This document shows, piece by piece, positions 47,861-59,479 of a stretch of DNA of 64,000 nucleotides. The number at the start of each line of letters is the position of its first letter. Positions within the stretch are counted from its first letter, which is position 1. The position numbers and the translations under genes were made by a program. The notes under the pieces were generated by a model. It worked only from the letters and a program-made list of their open reading frames with translations. It made no database searches and had not been told where the DNA came from. Source of the DNA: Lingula anatina (taxonomy: Eukaryota > Brachiopoda > Lingulata > Lingulida > Lingulidae); the NCBI RefSeq assembly GCF_001039355.2, contig NW_019776179.1, positions 499,928-563,927 on the forward strand. The letters run 5' to 3'.

Positions 47861-50772
47861 AATTAATCACATCGACTATATGTGACTTTGACATGTTCCA
47901 TCTTTTCCTACCACGAAAACAATTTCTACATTTGTTGACTCTTAAAGAAATTTAACTTGCACGCAATAACTCCTTTGCCTTTTACTCGTTTGATTCCCTT
48001 TAGATTATTATCTGCAACTGGTTAACGACAATACCAAAAAAAAAAAAAAAAAAACTATGGTGGGAAGGAGGGGTTCACGTGCAACCCCGTGAAAAACAGT
48101 GGATACCTATATTTTCTTAACCCTTGATGTCTAAATTTTTTATTTTTAGATGTTCCCAGAGTGAAAAAATGTCCCATGGGGTTTTGATTTAATGATATGT
48201 AACACCCTGTGGCTCAAATAACCACATTTGAAATAATGGGGGTAGGGGAAGAAAATTATCTATAATTTGCAATTTAAATAAGATATAAGAATGGTTTATA
48301 TATCATTATATAGGTAAAGGGTTTCTCTAAAAATACAAGTAATAAAAGTTATGTAATACTGAACCATGTCTAAGTAAAATGGTGTCAAAGGTCAAATGAG
48401 GTCAAATTTGAGAAATTTTCAGAAAAATAAAGCAATAAAGTTTATCTGTATAGAGAATGTGAGCCAACAACATACTTTTAAGGGTATATTTGATAAATCC
48501 CATCTATATTACAAATGTTTAATGGTCATTTGTGACTTAGTTTTACAGTTTGTGAGAATTATGATGGATATGATTAGCGTATGGGAGTATCAGTTAAATT
48601 TCAGATCAGTGGGGGTAGGGGAAGAAAATCACTCATAACTTGAAATTTAAGTAAGATATAAGAATGATTTATATATCATTGTATAGCTAAAGGCTTGTTC
48701 TAAAAACATAAGAAATAAAATTATGTAATGCTAAACCATAATGGAGTAAATGGGGTCAAAGTTCAAATGAGGTCAAATTTGAGAAATTTTCAGGAAAATA
48801 AGCCAATATAGTTTACTTATTTAGAGGATTAGAGCCCTCAGTATATATTTGGAGTAAGTTGTGCAAATTCCATTTATATAGCAAATGTTTTATGATCTAT
48901 TGAGACTTAATTTTACAGTTTGTGGAAATTATGATAGATATGATTAACATATGGGTACGGATACTATCAGTTCAATTTCAGATCAATGGGGGTAGGGGAA
49001 GAAAATCACCCATAACCTGAAATTTAAGTATTATATAACAATGATTTGTATATCATTGCATAGCTAAAGGATTGCTCTAAACATAAAAGGAATAAAAATT
49101 ATGTAATACTGAACTATCTCAAAGTAAAAGGGAGTCAAAGGTCAAATAAGGTCAAATTTGAGAATATTTCAGAAAAATAAAGTAATATTTTATATAGAAA
49201 ATGTGAGCTAAAAATTTACTTTTTAGTGTATGTTTGGTAAATTCTATCTATATGACAAATGCTTAATGGTTATTTGTAACTTAATTTTACAGTTTGTGAG
49301 AATTATGATGGATACGATTAGCGAATGGGAGTATCAGTTAAGTTTCAGATCAGTGGGGGTAGGGGAAGAAAATCAATCATAACTTGAAATTTAAGTAAGA
49401 TATAACAATGACTTAAATATCATTGCATAGCTAAGGAGTTTCTCTAAACACGTAAGTAATAAAATTATGTAATACTAAACCATTATGGAGTAAAATGGGG
49501 TCAAAGGTCAAATGAGGTCAAATTTAAGAAAATTTCAGGAAAATATGCCAATAAAGTTTGTTCCTTTAGAGGATAAGAGCCCACAGTATATATTTGGAGT
49601 AAGTTGTGCAAATCCCATTTATATAGCAAATGTTTATGGTCTATTGAGACTTAATTTTACATTTTGGAAGATTTATCAAAATGAATGATACAATAAAGGT
49701 TGGGGGGGGGGGGTTCAATTGCCAAAAATGGAGGTAGGGGAAGGAAATCATTATTAGTATAGGATTTGATTAAGATATGACATTGATTTATATATCATTA
49801 TGTTGCTGAAGGAGAGCTCTTAAACATCCAATAAATAATAAATAATAAAAGTTAATTAACATTGAAAAGTGGCTGAGTTAAAAGTGGTCAACGGTCCAAT
49901 AAGGTCAAAACTGAGTCATTTTCAAAATAGAATTTTTATTAAATCAGAAATTTTGAACGTAGAAAATGTTTCTTTAGAGTATGATTGGTAAATACAGTTT
50001 AAATCTTAGTTATTTAACGGGGTTTTGGGAATTCATTTTACAGCATTTAGATCTATGTCTGATACCAGTACTTCAGAAGTGTTCAGTTAAATTGCCATAA
50101 AGTGGGGGCAGGGAAAGGACATCACTCATAGGAGGTATTCTAAGTAAGGTATGACTGTGATTTGTATATCATAATATACCTGAAGGGTTGTTCTAAACAT
50201 TTTAATTGCAAATATTATGTAAAATTGAATCATGTCTGTGTAAAAAGGGGGCAACTGTCAAATGAGGTCTCATATTTGAAGCAGTCAAGTTTCTTTATTT
50301 AAAGAACATGAGTTCAAATTAGGATTTTTGGATATTTTTGATAAATTAAATTTTTGTTACAAAAATTTCATGGAGTTTAAATACTTTATTTAAGAGTTTC
50401 TGATATTTATGAATGATACAGCTTATTAACTAATATGTACTGTAGGGGGATCTTAGTTCAATTGCCCACAAATGGGGGCAGCTAGGAGAAGGAAATCATT
50501 AATAGTAAGGGAATTAAGTAAGATATAACTATAGTTCATATATCACTGTGTTGCTGAATAGTCCCTCTAAACATTTAAGTAATGTAGGAGTATAATGTAT
50601 ATTTTGTTTTAAGAATAAATATCAAATGATATGGATTTTTCTCCCCTACCCCCGTTTTTTTTCGACAATTTAATTAAACCCATCTGCAGTGCTTGTATAG
50701 GTTTTATATCTCACCTACTGTAAAATAAACTCTCATACCCCCATCAAATCATTGTAATACATATGAACTTAA

Positions 50773-50778
<6 letters not shown>

Positions 50779-50846
<68 letters not shown>
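50779..50846. repeat. (TA)n at palindrome centre
   Basis: Uninterrupted TA run of nearly 70 bases at the symmetry point of the palindrome, once the right-arm insertion is discounted. Confidence 0.9.
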
Positions 50847-50849
<3 letters not shown>

Positions 50850-51321
50850 TAGTCTACAAATCATATTCTTCTCTGTAAAATTTAACTGCTGTATTTAATT
50901 TGTTTTCTTACAAATGCCTCAAAGTTGACCTCATTTAGCATTTGATCGCATTTTATGAAGACATATGATTCACTTTTACATAAAATGTGTTATTTATATG
51001 TTATGAGCAACATTTAGGCTGCACAGTGATATATCTAAGGTAAATCGTAATTAAATTCCCTACTATGAAGTGTGTCCTTTCCCTGTCTCCATTTTTTATG
51101 CAATTGAACTGATCCCATCTGCAGTACTCACTTATTGTAAAAATCCAAATATTCCATCAAGTCCTTGTAATAGGGATGGACATGTGTCAAAAAAACATAT
51201 TTTAGGTTCAAGTCAAGTATAAATAATATAAATTTTATTTGTTTACATTCCTAGAAATGCCTACAAATTTACCTAGTTTGATCTTGGACCCCATTAAGCC
51301 TCACCATGTCTCAATTTTATA

Positions 51322-51519
51322 CAGGCCCGTAGCCAGGGGGGGTTCGGGGGGTTCGAAAGAACCGCCCCTTTTGGTGGGAAATTGAAAGAACTGCCCCTTT
51401 TTGCTGGCAAAAGATTCACTCTGGGTAAAATTTGATCTAGGTTCATGAAGTTTTTATGGAAAAAGGTCCACTTTTTCAGAAAAAGAACCCCCCTTTTGAA
51501 ATTGCTGACTACGGGCCTA
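51322..51519. mobile_element. CAGGCCCGTAGCC transposon, second copy
   Basis: 198 bases between CAGGCCCGTAGCC and its reversed end (ACGGGCCTA, last base changed), flanked by TTATA on both sides (51317-51321, 51520-51524). The core matches the element at 35895-36227 without its LINE insert. It sits in the right arm of the palindrome only. Confidence 0.85.
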
Positions 51520-53670
51520 TTATATAACATTTATTTCTGATGTATTTTGAACAACCCTTCAGCTTCAGAATGATACATAAATCATAGCTACATCTTACTT
51601 AAAATTCCCTACTATGAACAGATTTTTTCCCTAGCCCCAATTTTCGGCAATTATGCTGAACCCCTCTGCTGTAAGAATTGCATTTTGAATTTAACAAACT
51701 TTAAAATAAATTCCCATGAAATAATTGAAACAGACAACTTACCCTAAAGAAACATAATCTAAGTTCAAGTGCTATGTAAAATAATTAGCTTTATTGTTTT
51801 TTTTCCAGAAACTGACTCAAATTTGACCTCTAATCTACTTTCCTGATGATGTCTCAATTATGACCTTATTTAACATTTGATCTCTTTTAACTTAGCCATG
51901 ATTCAATGTTGTTTAGAGCTCTCTTTTATCAACACAGTGATATATAATCAATCTCATATCTTAATTAAATCCTATACTATTAATGATTTTCTTTCCCCTA
52001 CCCCCATTTTTGGCAATTGAACTACACCCCCACCATATTGATAAATCTCAGAAAATGTAAAATTAAGTCTCAAAAAACATTTGCTATAAAGATGGGATTT
52101 GCACAACATACTCCAAAAATATACTGTTGTTTCTAACCCTCTAAATAAATAAACTTTATTGCTTTATTTTTCTGAAATTCCTCAAATTTGACCTTATTTG
52201 ACCTTTGACCCCATTTTACTCCATAATTGTTTAGTATTACATAATTTTATTACTTATTTGTTTAGAGAAACTCCTTAGCTATGCAATGATATTTAAGTCA
52301 TTGTTATATCTTACTTAAATTTTAAGTTATGATTGATTTTCTTCCCCTACCCCCACTGATCTGAAACTTAACTGATACTCCCATTCGCTAATCATATCCA
52401 TCATAATTCTCACAAAATGTAAAATTAAGTTACAAATAACCATTAAGCATTGTCATATAGATACCATAGATACCAAACATACACTAGAAAGTATATTGTT
52501 AGCTCACATTCGCTATACAGATAAACTTTATTGCTTTATTTTTCTGAAAATTTCTCAAGTTTGACCTCATTTGACCTTATTTGACCCCCTTTTACTTTGA
52601 GATGGTTCGGTATTACATAACTTTTATTACTTTTATGTTTAGAACAATGCTTTAGATATGCAATGATATACAAATCATTGTTATATAATACTTAAATTTT
52701 AGGTTATGGGTGATTTTCTTCCCCTACCCCCATTGTTCTGAAATTGAACTGATAGTGTCAGTACACATATGTTAATCAATCCTATCCTAGTCCATTATAA
52801 TTTCCACAAACTGTAAAATTAAATACCAACAGACCATTTTGCATTTGCTTAATTGATGGAACTTACACAAGATACTCTAAAATGTACTGTGGGCTCTAAT
52901 CCTCTAAATAAGTAAACTATATTGGCTTATTTTCCTGAAAATTTCTCAAATTTGACCTCATTAGAACTTTGACCCCATTTACTCCATTATGGTTTAGCAT
53001 TACATAATTTTTATTACATATATTCTTAGAACAAGTCTTTAGCTATGCAATGATATATAAATCATTCTTATATCTTACTTAAATTTCAAGTTATGAGTGA
53101 TTTTCTTCCCCTACCCCCACTGATCTGAAATTTAACTGATACTCCCATACGCTAATCATATCCATCATAATTCTCACAAACTGTAAAACTAAGTCACAAA
53201 TGACCATTAAACATTTGTAATATAGATGGGATTTATCAAATATACCCTTAAAGTATGTTGTTGGCTCACATTCTCTATACAGATAAACTTTATTGCTTTA
53301 TTTTTCTGAAAATTTCTCAAATTTGACCTCATTTGACCTTTGACACCATTTTACTTAGACATGGTTCAATATTACATAACTTTTATTACTTGTATTTTTA
53401 GAGCAACCCTTTACCTACATAATGATATATAAACCATTCTTATATCTTATTTAAATTGCAAATTATAGATAATTTTCTTCCCCTACCCCCATTATTTCAA
53501 ATGTGGTTATTTGAGCCACAGGGTGTTACATATCATTAAATTAAAACCCCATGGGACATTTTTTCACTCTGGGAACATCTAAAAATCAAAAATTTAGACA
53601 TCAAGGGTTAAGAAAATATAGGTATCCACTGTTTTTCACGGGGTTGCACGTGAACCCCTCCTTCCCACCA

Positions 53671-54972
53671 GACTACTAGGGTACATAGTAGCTAGACTAT
53701 TAATTACCAGATGCCATTGACATTGCCTTCAAATATGACTGGCGAATAAAGATCTCTGGATTCATTGTGTGCTGACCATATCCATTGAATACTAAACTCA
53801 GCACGTTGCATTATATTAAACGCTCAATAAATTAAAAAAATATATATAGTGCAATATTTTATATTTACAGACAAATTTGTATCTGTATGTCTGATTATCC
53901 CCGTAAAATGATTTTTTGTTCCAGGAAAATATTTCAAAATCATTTCCGCAGAGCGATTTAGGAATAAACGGTTTCTGTTTCACTTTCCCCAAAATGCAAA
54001 ATACTTTTACTTTCACCAAACATAAGTACGTCAGCTGAATATGTTTCGTTCTTTCTGTTTATCTTATTTTTGTTACGTGCACCTTGGAGTAATTATTTAG
54101 CACCAAAGCATCAAAATAAATCCCTAAATTTATAAAGCAATGCATGATTCCTTTCCCTCATTATGATTTATTATTTCACCATATTCATCCAAGGTGACAG
54201 CAAATCTTATATCCCAAGATGATATAAATAATAATAAAAATGTTAATGTTAAATAAATCCCTGATAAATTAGTATTATTATTTTATACTGCAGTTGCTTC
54301 TAATCGTTTCTGTTCATTGTTCAAGCTAGGTGCTAAGTATCCAAAGTTGATACAATAGTAATGATGAAAAAAAAATTAAGTCGGCAAAATGTCATCTATT
54401 TGGATGAGGACTTATGAGGTAAATGATTATTGGAAAATACTCAATGAGTATGGGAAATACTGTAATTGTGTGTCATGAAAAAATCCGTCAGTTTCACTTA
54501 AGAAAAGACACCAAAATAATGCCATCCATATTATGTCATTTGTCCAAACTTCTCTAGTGACACGTTTGAAGTTGCTAACCTTTATCTTTTATGCCAGGCC
54601 TACCCAACTACCAGACTCGCCCAAGACAAAAAATTCAAAACCAGTTCTGCAAATTGATTTAGAAATAAACGGTGATATTTCCAAATTAAATGAACAAGAA
54701 ACAATGAAGTTACTTCTGTCAACTAAAATTTTATACAGTCAGCAAAAGATTCTCTTTAAATATGCTGTATTATGATATGATCAATTTTAGGTATACTCAG
54801 AGATTATTGGGAACAACTAAGGCAAACACCTTATGTAACATAAAAAATACGATAGGTTCAATCCAGGAACTTGAAAATAGACCGAAAAAACATCATACCT
54901 ACCACCCTAGTGCCACATTTTACGTTTGCTTATTAATACCTTTTTAACAGCTTTAAAATAAAAACATCATTC

Positions 54973-55019
<47 letters not shown>

Positions 55020-55060
55020 GATAAAAAAGAAATAAAGAACAGCAATTATTTTGCCCCGAC
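53671..55060. other. Unassigned AT-rich spacer with (CA)n
   Basis: No gene recognised. A (CA)n run of about 36 bases lies at 54976-55011, followed by a short TA stretch. The open frame at 54533-54775 has no known motif. Confidence 0.4.
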
Positions 55061-55067
55061 CGGTTTC

Positions 55068-55235
55068 ATTGCATCTTCAGGGGGTTTGTTTATTTTGGTT
55101 GCTAAGTGACGTCATAATGGATGTGGTGAGAACTACATAGCATTTTGTTCTCAGTCCCGGAGGTGATACAATAACAGTTAGCAGTGTAAGCCCTCGATCG
55201 CCTCTTTATTCCTTTCTAAATAATCATAGCTCAAA
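55068..55235. repeat. Direct repeat, copy 1
   Basis: Segment starting TTCATTGCATCTTCAGGGGG and ending near TTCTAAATAATCATA recurs at 58298-58474 with scattered changes and small indels. The copies lie 3.2 kb apart around the TTAA-flanked element. Origin unknown; they could be LTR-like or retroelement ends. Confidence 0.7.
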
Positions 55236-55696
55236 TATTATACAAGAAATGTGTACCACCTCACAATTCGTTAATGCCCAGCAACCTATGTTTGTTTACT
55301 CTTCACGTAATCCACACGGCTTTCAAACTGATTAGATATGCGACATGCGTGTTTCTACCTAGGGTAACTAAAAATAAAAGCTCACCTCATTTACATCTAT
55401 ACATTGAAATAACATTGCAATCCCTAAAAGTAGGGAGTAAACGACTTACATGTACTTTACTACTCCCATTACACAATAACAGTAAGAGTAGTAACAATGG
55501 TTCTCTTATTGAATTAACTGATGTTAGAACTAATTTCAGTTTTCATTCAAGGGTACACAGTACTTCAGCTCAAAATTTGCAAACAGATGCATTTTCATCT
55601 TTGAAAACACTGATCACATAAGCATATGGAATGGAATAGCATCACCATTTCCATGATTCAGACTAAAAGCAATCTGGGATGATCTGTTGGTCTTAA

Positions 55697-57653
55697 AGCC
55701 TGGGTCACACTGCGCTTGCAACCTTGTGGCAACCTCTTTGCAACCTCAGTCGCAAGGAGGTTGCCATATGTTTTAAAGTGGTGGCATAAGGTTGCTAACA
55801 GGTCGCCTGCGATCGGTGACACACGAAGGACACTTTTTGTGCACCGACAACCAGTGCGACTAAAGATGAAAAATATTGGTATCTTAAAGGTTCGCTTACA
55901 AGTTTTTTACCAGTCGTAAGTAGTCGGCAGCAGGTCGCTAGAAGGTTGCAGTTGTAACTGCATGGTCCATTGACGATTTTCAGTCTCTTGGTCGCTAACA
56001 GGTTTTTTACCGATCGCAGGCATTCGAAAATATGCCGCAGGAAGGTGGCAAGCGACTGGAATAAAATAGGCGTTGGATGGTGGTCTATTTTGGCAAAGAC
56101 TTTTTCCATTATTTGTCATGTATGCCTTCTAAATATAAAGATCATAAATCATAATATTTTAGATAAAGAAAACATAAATTTCATTTGTTGGCAAGATTTA
56201 TTTTTATTGCCAAGGCTTTTATATACAACGTATTTCAACTTAAGAAACCTAAAAATTAATGTGAAGCTCAAAGCAATGTACGGTTTTATGACGCTACGTT
56301 TATTTTTTTTTTCATCATTTGCGAAAACCATAAATAAAATGCCGAAATTCTAAATTATATATTGCTGTATGTCATTAAATAAAAATAAAAACAATTTTAT
56401 CTGCAAGGTATAATTGCTATTTATTATCATAATTTCAACCATCAACATTATCCACAAATAATTGAACAGATCGTCAAATGTCTCCAATTATCTTAAATAA
56501 AAAAATTCAACGCAAACAATTTAACATCTTTCCAGTGCTTGGTATCCTCACTGCAAGGATGAGAGTGTAAAAAGTACTCGATGCGCACGACCTGTTACGC
56601 TTTAATTACGTTGTATTGTGTATGACAAACGCCTGGGGTTAAAAAGACAAAGGGAAAACCACACATTCGGTTGCAAATCAGTTGCAAACCAGGCGGCGAC
56701 CTGTTAGCAACCGGTTGGATACCACAAGTAGCTTTTTCGGTCGACAGGAGGTTATCGGTGCTGCACCGAAAACCGGTGCAACCGGATATCAATCCTGCGT
56801 TCATTTGGAAACCGCTTTGCGAGTTGTTGCAACCGATCGCCGACCTTTTTGTAACCAGTGACAGTTGCAAGTCGCAAAGAGGTTTTTTGTTTAGTGTGAG
56901 CGTAACCGCACAGGCCTCGCGACCTCAAAGAGACCAAGTATTTAAAAAAAAATATTAAAGAGTATTATAAGGTTGATAAGGATTAAACCGTATGCCAATT
57001 TATGTTTTTATTACAGCACTTGTTTCGTTTGTTGAGGGTGTAGTCTTTTCAAAAGTTAACAAAACATTGCTGGTTTCTTTTTTAGGCAGGAAATGATAAC
57101 CAAGTCCAAGTTCTTTCATCAAATATTCGCAATCGCCTTACAAGGGGTGTCTTATAATCCACGGTCTCACCCAGTGTTTTCGAGTTTTTATTCTTTTTAT
57201 TTCTTAGGTAAACAAAGCCAATGATTATAGCAGATCCGTCTTTTTGAAAAGGAGCCGTTTTACTAGAACTTTTTTTTGTCTTTTGAGAGGGGTATTTTAG
57301 AGAAAACAGCTACTGTCACAAGTTGGCAACATATATATTCTGTGCGACCTTGCTGCTACCAGTTGACAAGCGATTGCTACAGTCCTGCAACCAGTTTGCA
57401 ATCACCAACTGGTTGCAGACATGTTGTTTATCGCTCGGCAAACGGTGTGCAACTGGTAACCTATAACTTGAAGGTGGTCTATAAGAGGTTGCAGAAACCA
57501 TACTGCAACCTTGTTGCAACCGCTTTGCAACTTCTTACCGGTCAAAATTGGCCACAGCTTCTTAATTAGCTTGCAAAGTGATCGCAAGCGACCGTCAGAT
57601 TTTGTGGTTGCAAAAAGGTTGTCAAAAGGTTGTAAGCGCAGTGTGACCCAGCC
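55697..57653. mobile_element. 1.96-kb element with TTAA flanks and GGTTGCAACC repeats
   Basis: Inverted termini CTGGGTCACACTGCGCTT (left) and AAGCGCAGTGTGACCCAG (right) are followed inward by many copies of TTGCAACC and GGTTGC. TTAA lies at both ends (55693-55696, 57654-57657), as in piggyBac or Kolobok insertions. Open frames inside are short and show no transposase motif, so it is probably non-autonomous. Confidence 0.75.
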
Positions 57654-58297
57654 TTAAATCTCTGTTATGAATAGCTCTTTTTTCTTTTCTTTTCTTTTTT
57701 ATGTCAAACCACAGATATAGGGTTGTAAGAATAAAGTAGGAAGAAATGATATAGCAATATTACTATGAGTGCTGCTTATGGCTGAAGAATTTAAAGAAAA
57801 AAAAATCGAATTTCTTAAGTACATTCTGTATAGTTATTGAACCTGCTTGCCTAGCAATACTTGGAAATGTGTTTTGCTACTCATATATTTTTTTGCTTAA
57901 AATATATCCATTTTGGTGCAAATTGTTTTGTAAACAAAAATATTTCCGTTATATATAATCTTTTTTACTTACCGAATGCCTTGAAGGCAGCGAATTTCAA
58001 AATTCTCTTGTTATCTTTCTGTTGCGGTCTATGTCGTCTGCAAGAGTAAGCGGGGGTGAGTCTGAGTCGTTGGTTATGCACCTATTGGATATCCATATAC
58101 AGGAAAAATTTAAACTGTTTTTGGTTCTTCTTGGAAAGCCAGCTGGCTTTAATCAAGACAAATTAGTAACACCTGTCACGTTGGTATTGACTTTACTGAT
58201 AACGCGAGGTTATAATAGGACTAAGCATATCTTTTATTGCCACTTTCGAGCAACCTTATCTACATTTTATTGCCCTACCTTCAACCTCTTAACTTTT

Positions 58298-58474
58298 CAT
58301 TGCATCTTCAGGGGGTTTGTTTTTTTTAGTTGCTAAGTAATGTCATAAAGACAGTGGATGTGGTGAGAACTATATAGCATTTTGTTGTCAGTCCCAGAGT
58401 TGATACAATAACAGTTAGCAGTGTAAGCCCTCGATCGCATCTTTATTCCTTTCTAAATAATCATAAAAATTATA
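58298..58474. repeat. Direct repeat, copy 2
   Basis: Second copy of the 55068-55235 sequence, same orientation, lying beside the 3' side of a - strand LINE relic. Confidence 0.7.
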
Positions 58475-58604
58475 ACCTAAAAGACCAAACCTTTATAACA
58501 AGACTTATATGACAATTTGGAGCAGTATTTTACCTGAAATTTGTCTGAAATAAGTCTGTGCATTATAAAGGATGATTTAAAACGCTCCGTTTTCACTCTT
58601 GGTA

Positions 58605-59240
58605 TTAATATTTCACTCTCTGATACTTTAAGCATAAAAAGGAGTAAATCCACTTCCTAATAAACTCTGGAATCCCTTGACTGTTCAGTTTTTCAATTAA
58701 GATGCAGCGGTCTATTCTGTCAAGTGCCTTAGGAAAATCTAAAAATAAAACTTGCGAATAAGATTTGGTTTTAGCAGATGGTTCACGACCTTCTAGTATT
58801 TTGTGAGTCAGCTCTACTAGAGCTTGGGTAGTAGAGCTATTTTTGACTACTAAAAATTGGGACCTATCGATTTGCAGGCCATCCATCACCCATTTTGCCA
58901 CAAATGACTCCAATATTTCACTCAACACTGGTGTAAGCGATATTGGTCTAAGATCAGCCTCTATCAGTTTTGGTTGGTTAACTTAAGGGACAGGGATTAC
59001 CTTTGCAGATTTCCAAGTGTCAGGTACAAATCCCTCTCTGACAGAGCTATTAAAAATTGCGCACAAAGGCTTGGACAGCAAAATCTCTGATGACCCAATT
59101 TGGAATTTGGTCAGAACCTATAGCCTTTGAGAGCTTAACATCAGAGAGAAGTTTTTTGACATCATTTACATTAATAGTAAATTCCTCTGGTACTGCATAG
59201 TTCTGGTGTACATTTTCAGCCGGTGTAAGAGGTGTCAAAT
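58605..59240 (-). mobile_element. CR1/Jockey-type LINE reverse transcriptase relic
   Basis: On the - strand, fragments in family order: VKKLLSDVKLSKAIGSDQIP (59170-59100), then LTPVLSEILESFVAKWVMDG (near 58930), STTQALVELTHKIL, LFLDFPKALDRIDRCIL (the first catalytic Asp region) and GIPEFIRKWIYSFL. Frameshifts lie between the pieces and the domain breaks off at about 58605, before the YADD box. Confidence 0.75.
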
Positions 59241-59479
59241 TGCTACTAACACTTTGAAAAATTCATTGATCTTTTTTTACTAGAACCTGGTAATTACCGT
59301 TTGATGTGCTATCAGCAAGTGACTCTAATGAACATTTATTGTTATTCAAACCTGCTAGCTCTTTCGATTTCTTCCACCAAGTAGAAGAGTCAGACTGTTT
59401 AAGTGATTCTATTTTGTTTTTGTAAATAATTCTTCTTTCCACTGTACAAAAAAGTAAAAAGGGTCTAATATTACCTTAA

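Larger units (their letters stand above)
48058..53670. repeat. Giant 5.6-kb palindrome with tandem-repeat arms
   Basis: Left end TGGTGGGAAGGAGGGG and right end CCCCTCCTTCCCACCA are reverse complements, and inverted identity continues for about 2.7 kb per arm. The anchor GGGGGTAGGGGAAGAAAAT recurs about every 370 bases in the left arm (48238, 48610, 48988, 49354 and degenerate at about 49730, 50102, 50472). Its complement recurs in the right arm (about 51990, 52340, 52720, 53106, 53478). The outer anchors lie 180 bases from each end. The centre is a (TA)n run (about 50779-50846). No coding frame is evident. A foldback-type transposon is the best guess. Confidence 0.85.

Noticed and set aside
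48396-48638. An 80-codon frame in the palindrome
   Set aside because: It lies within one repeat unit and is not kept open in the other units, so no coding constraint is visible.
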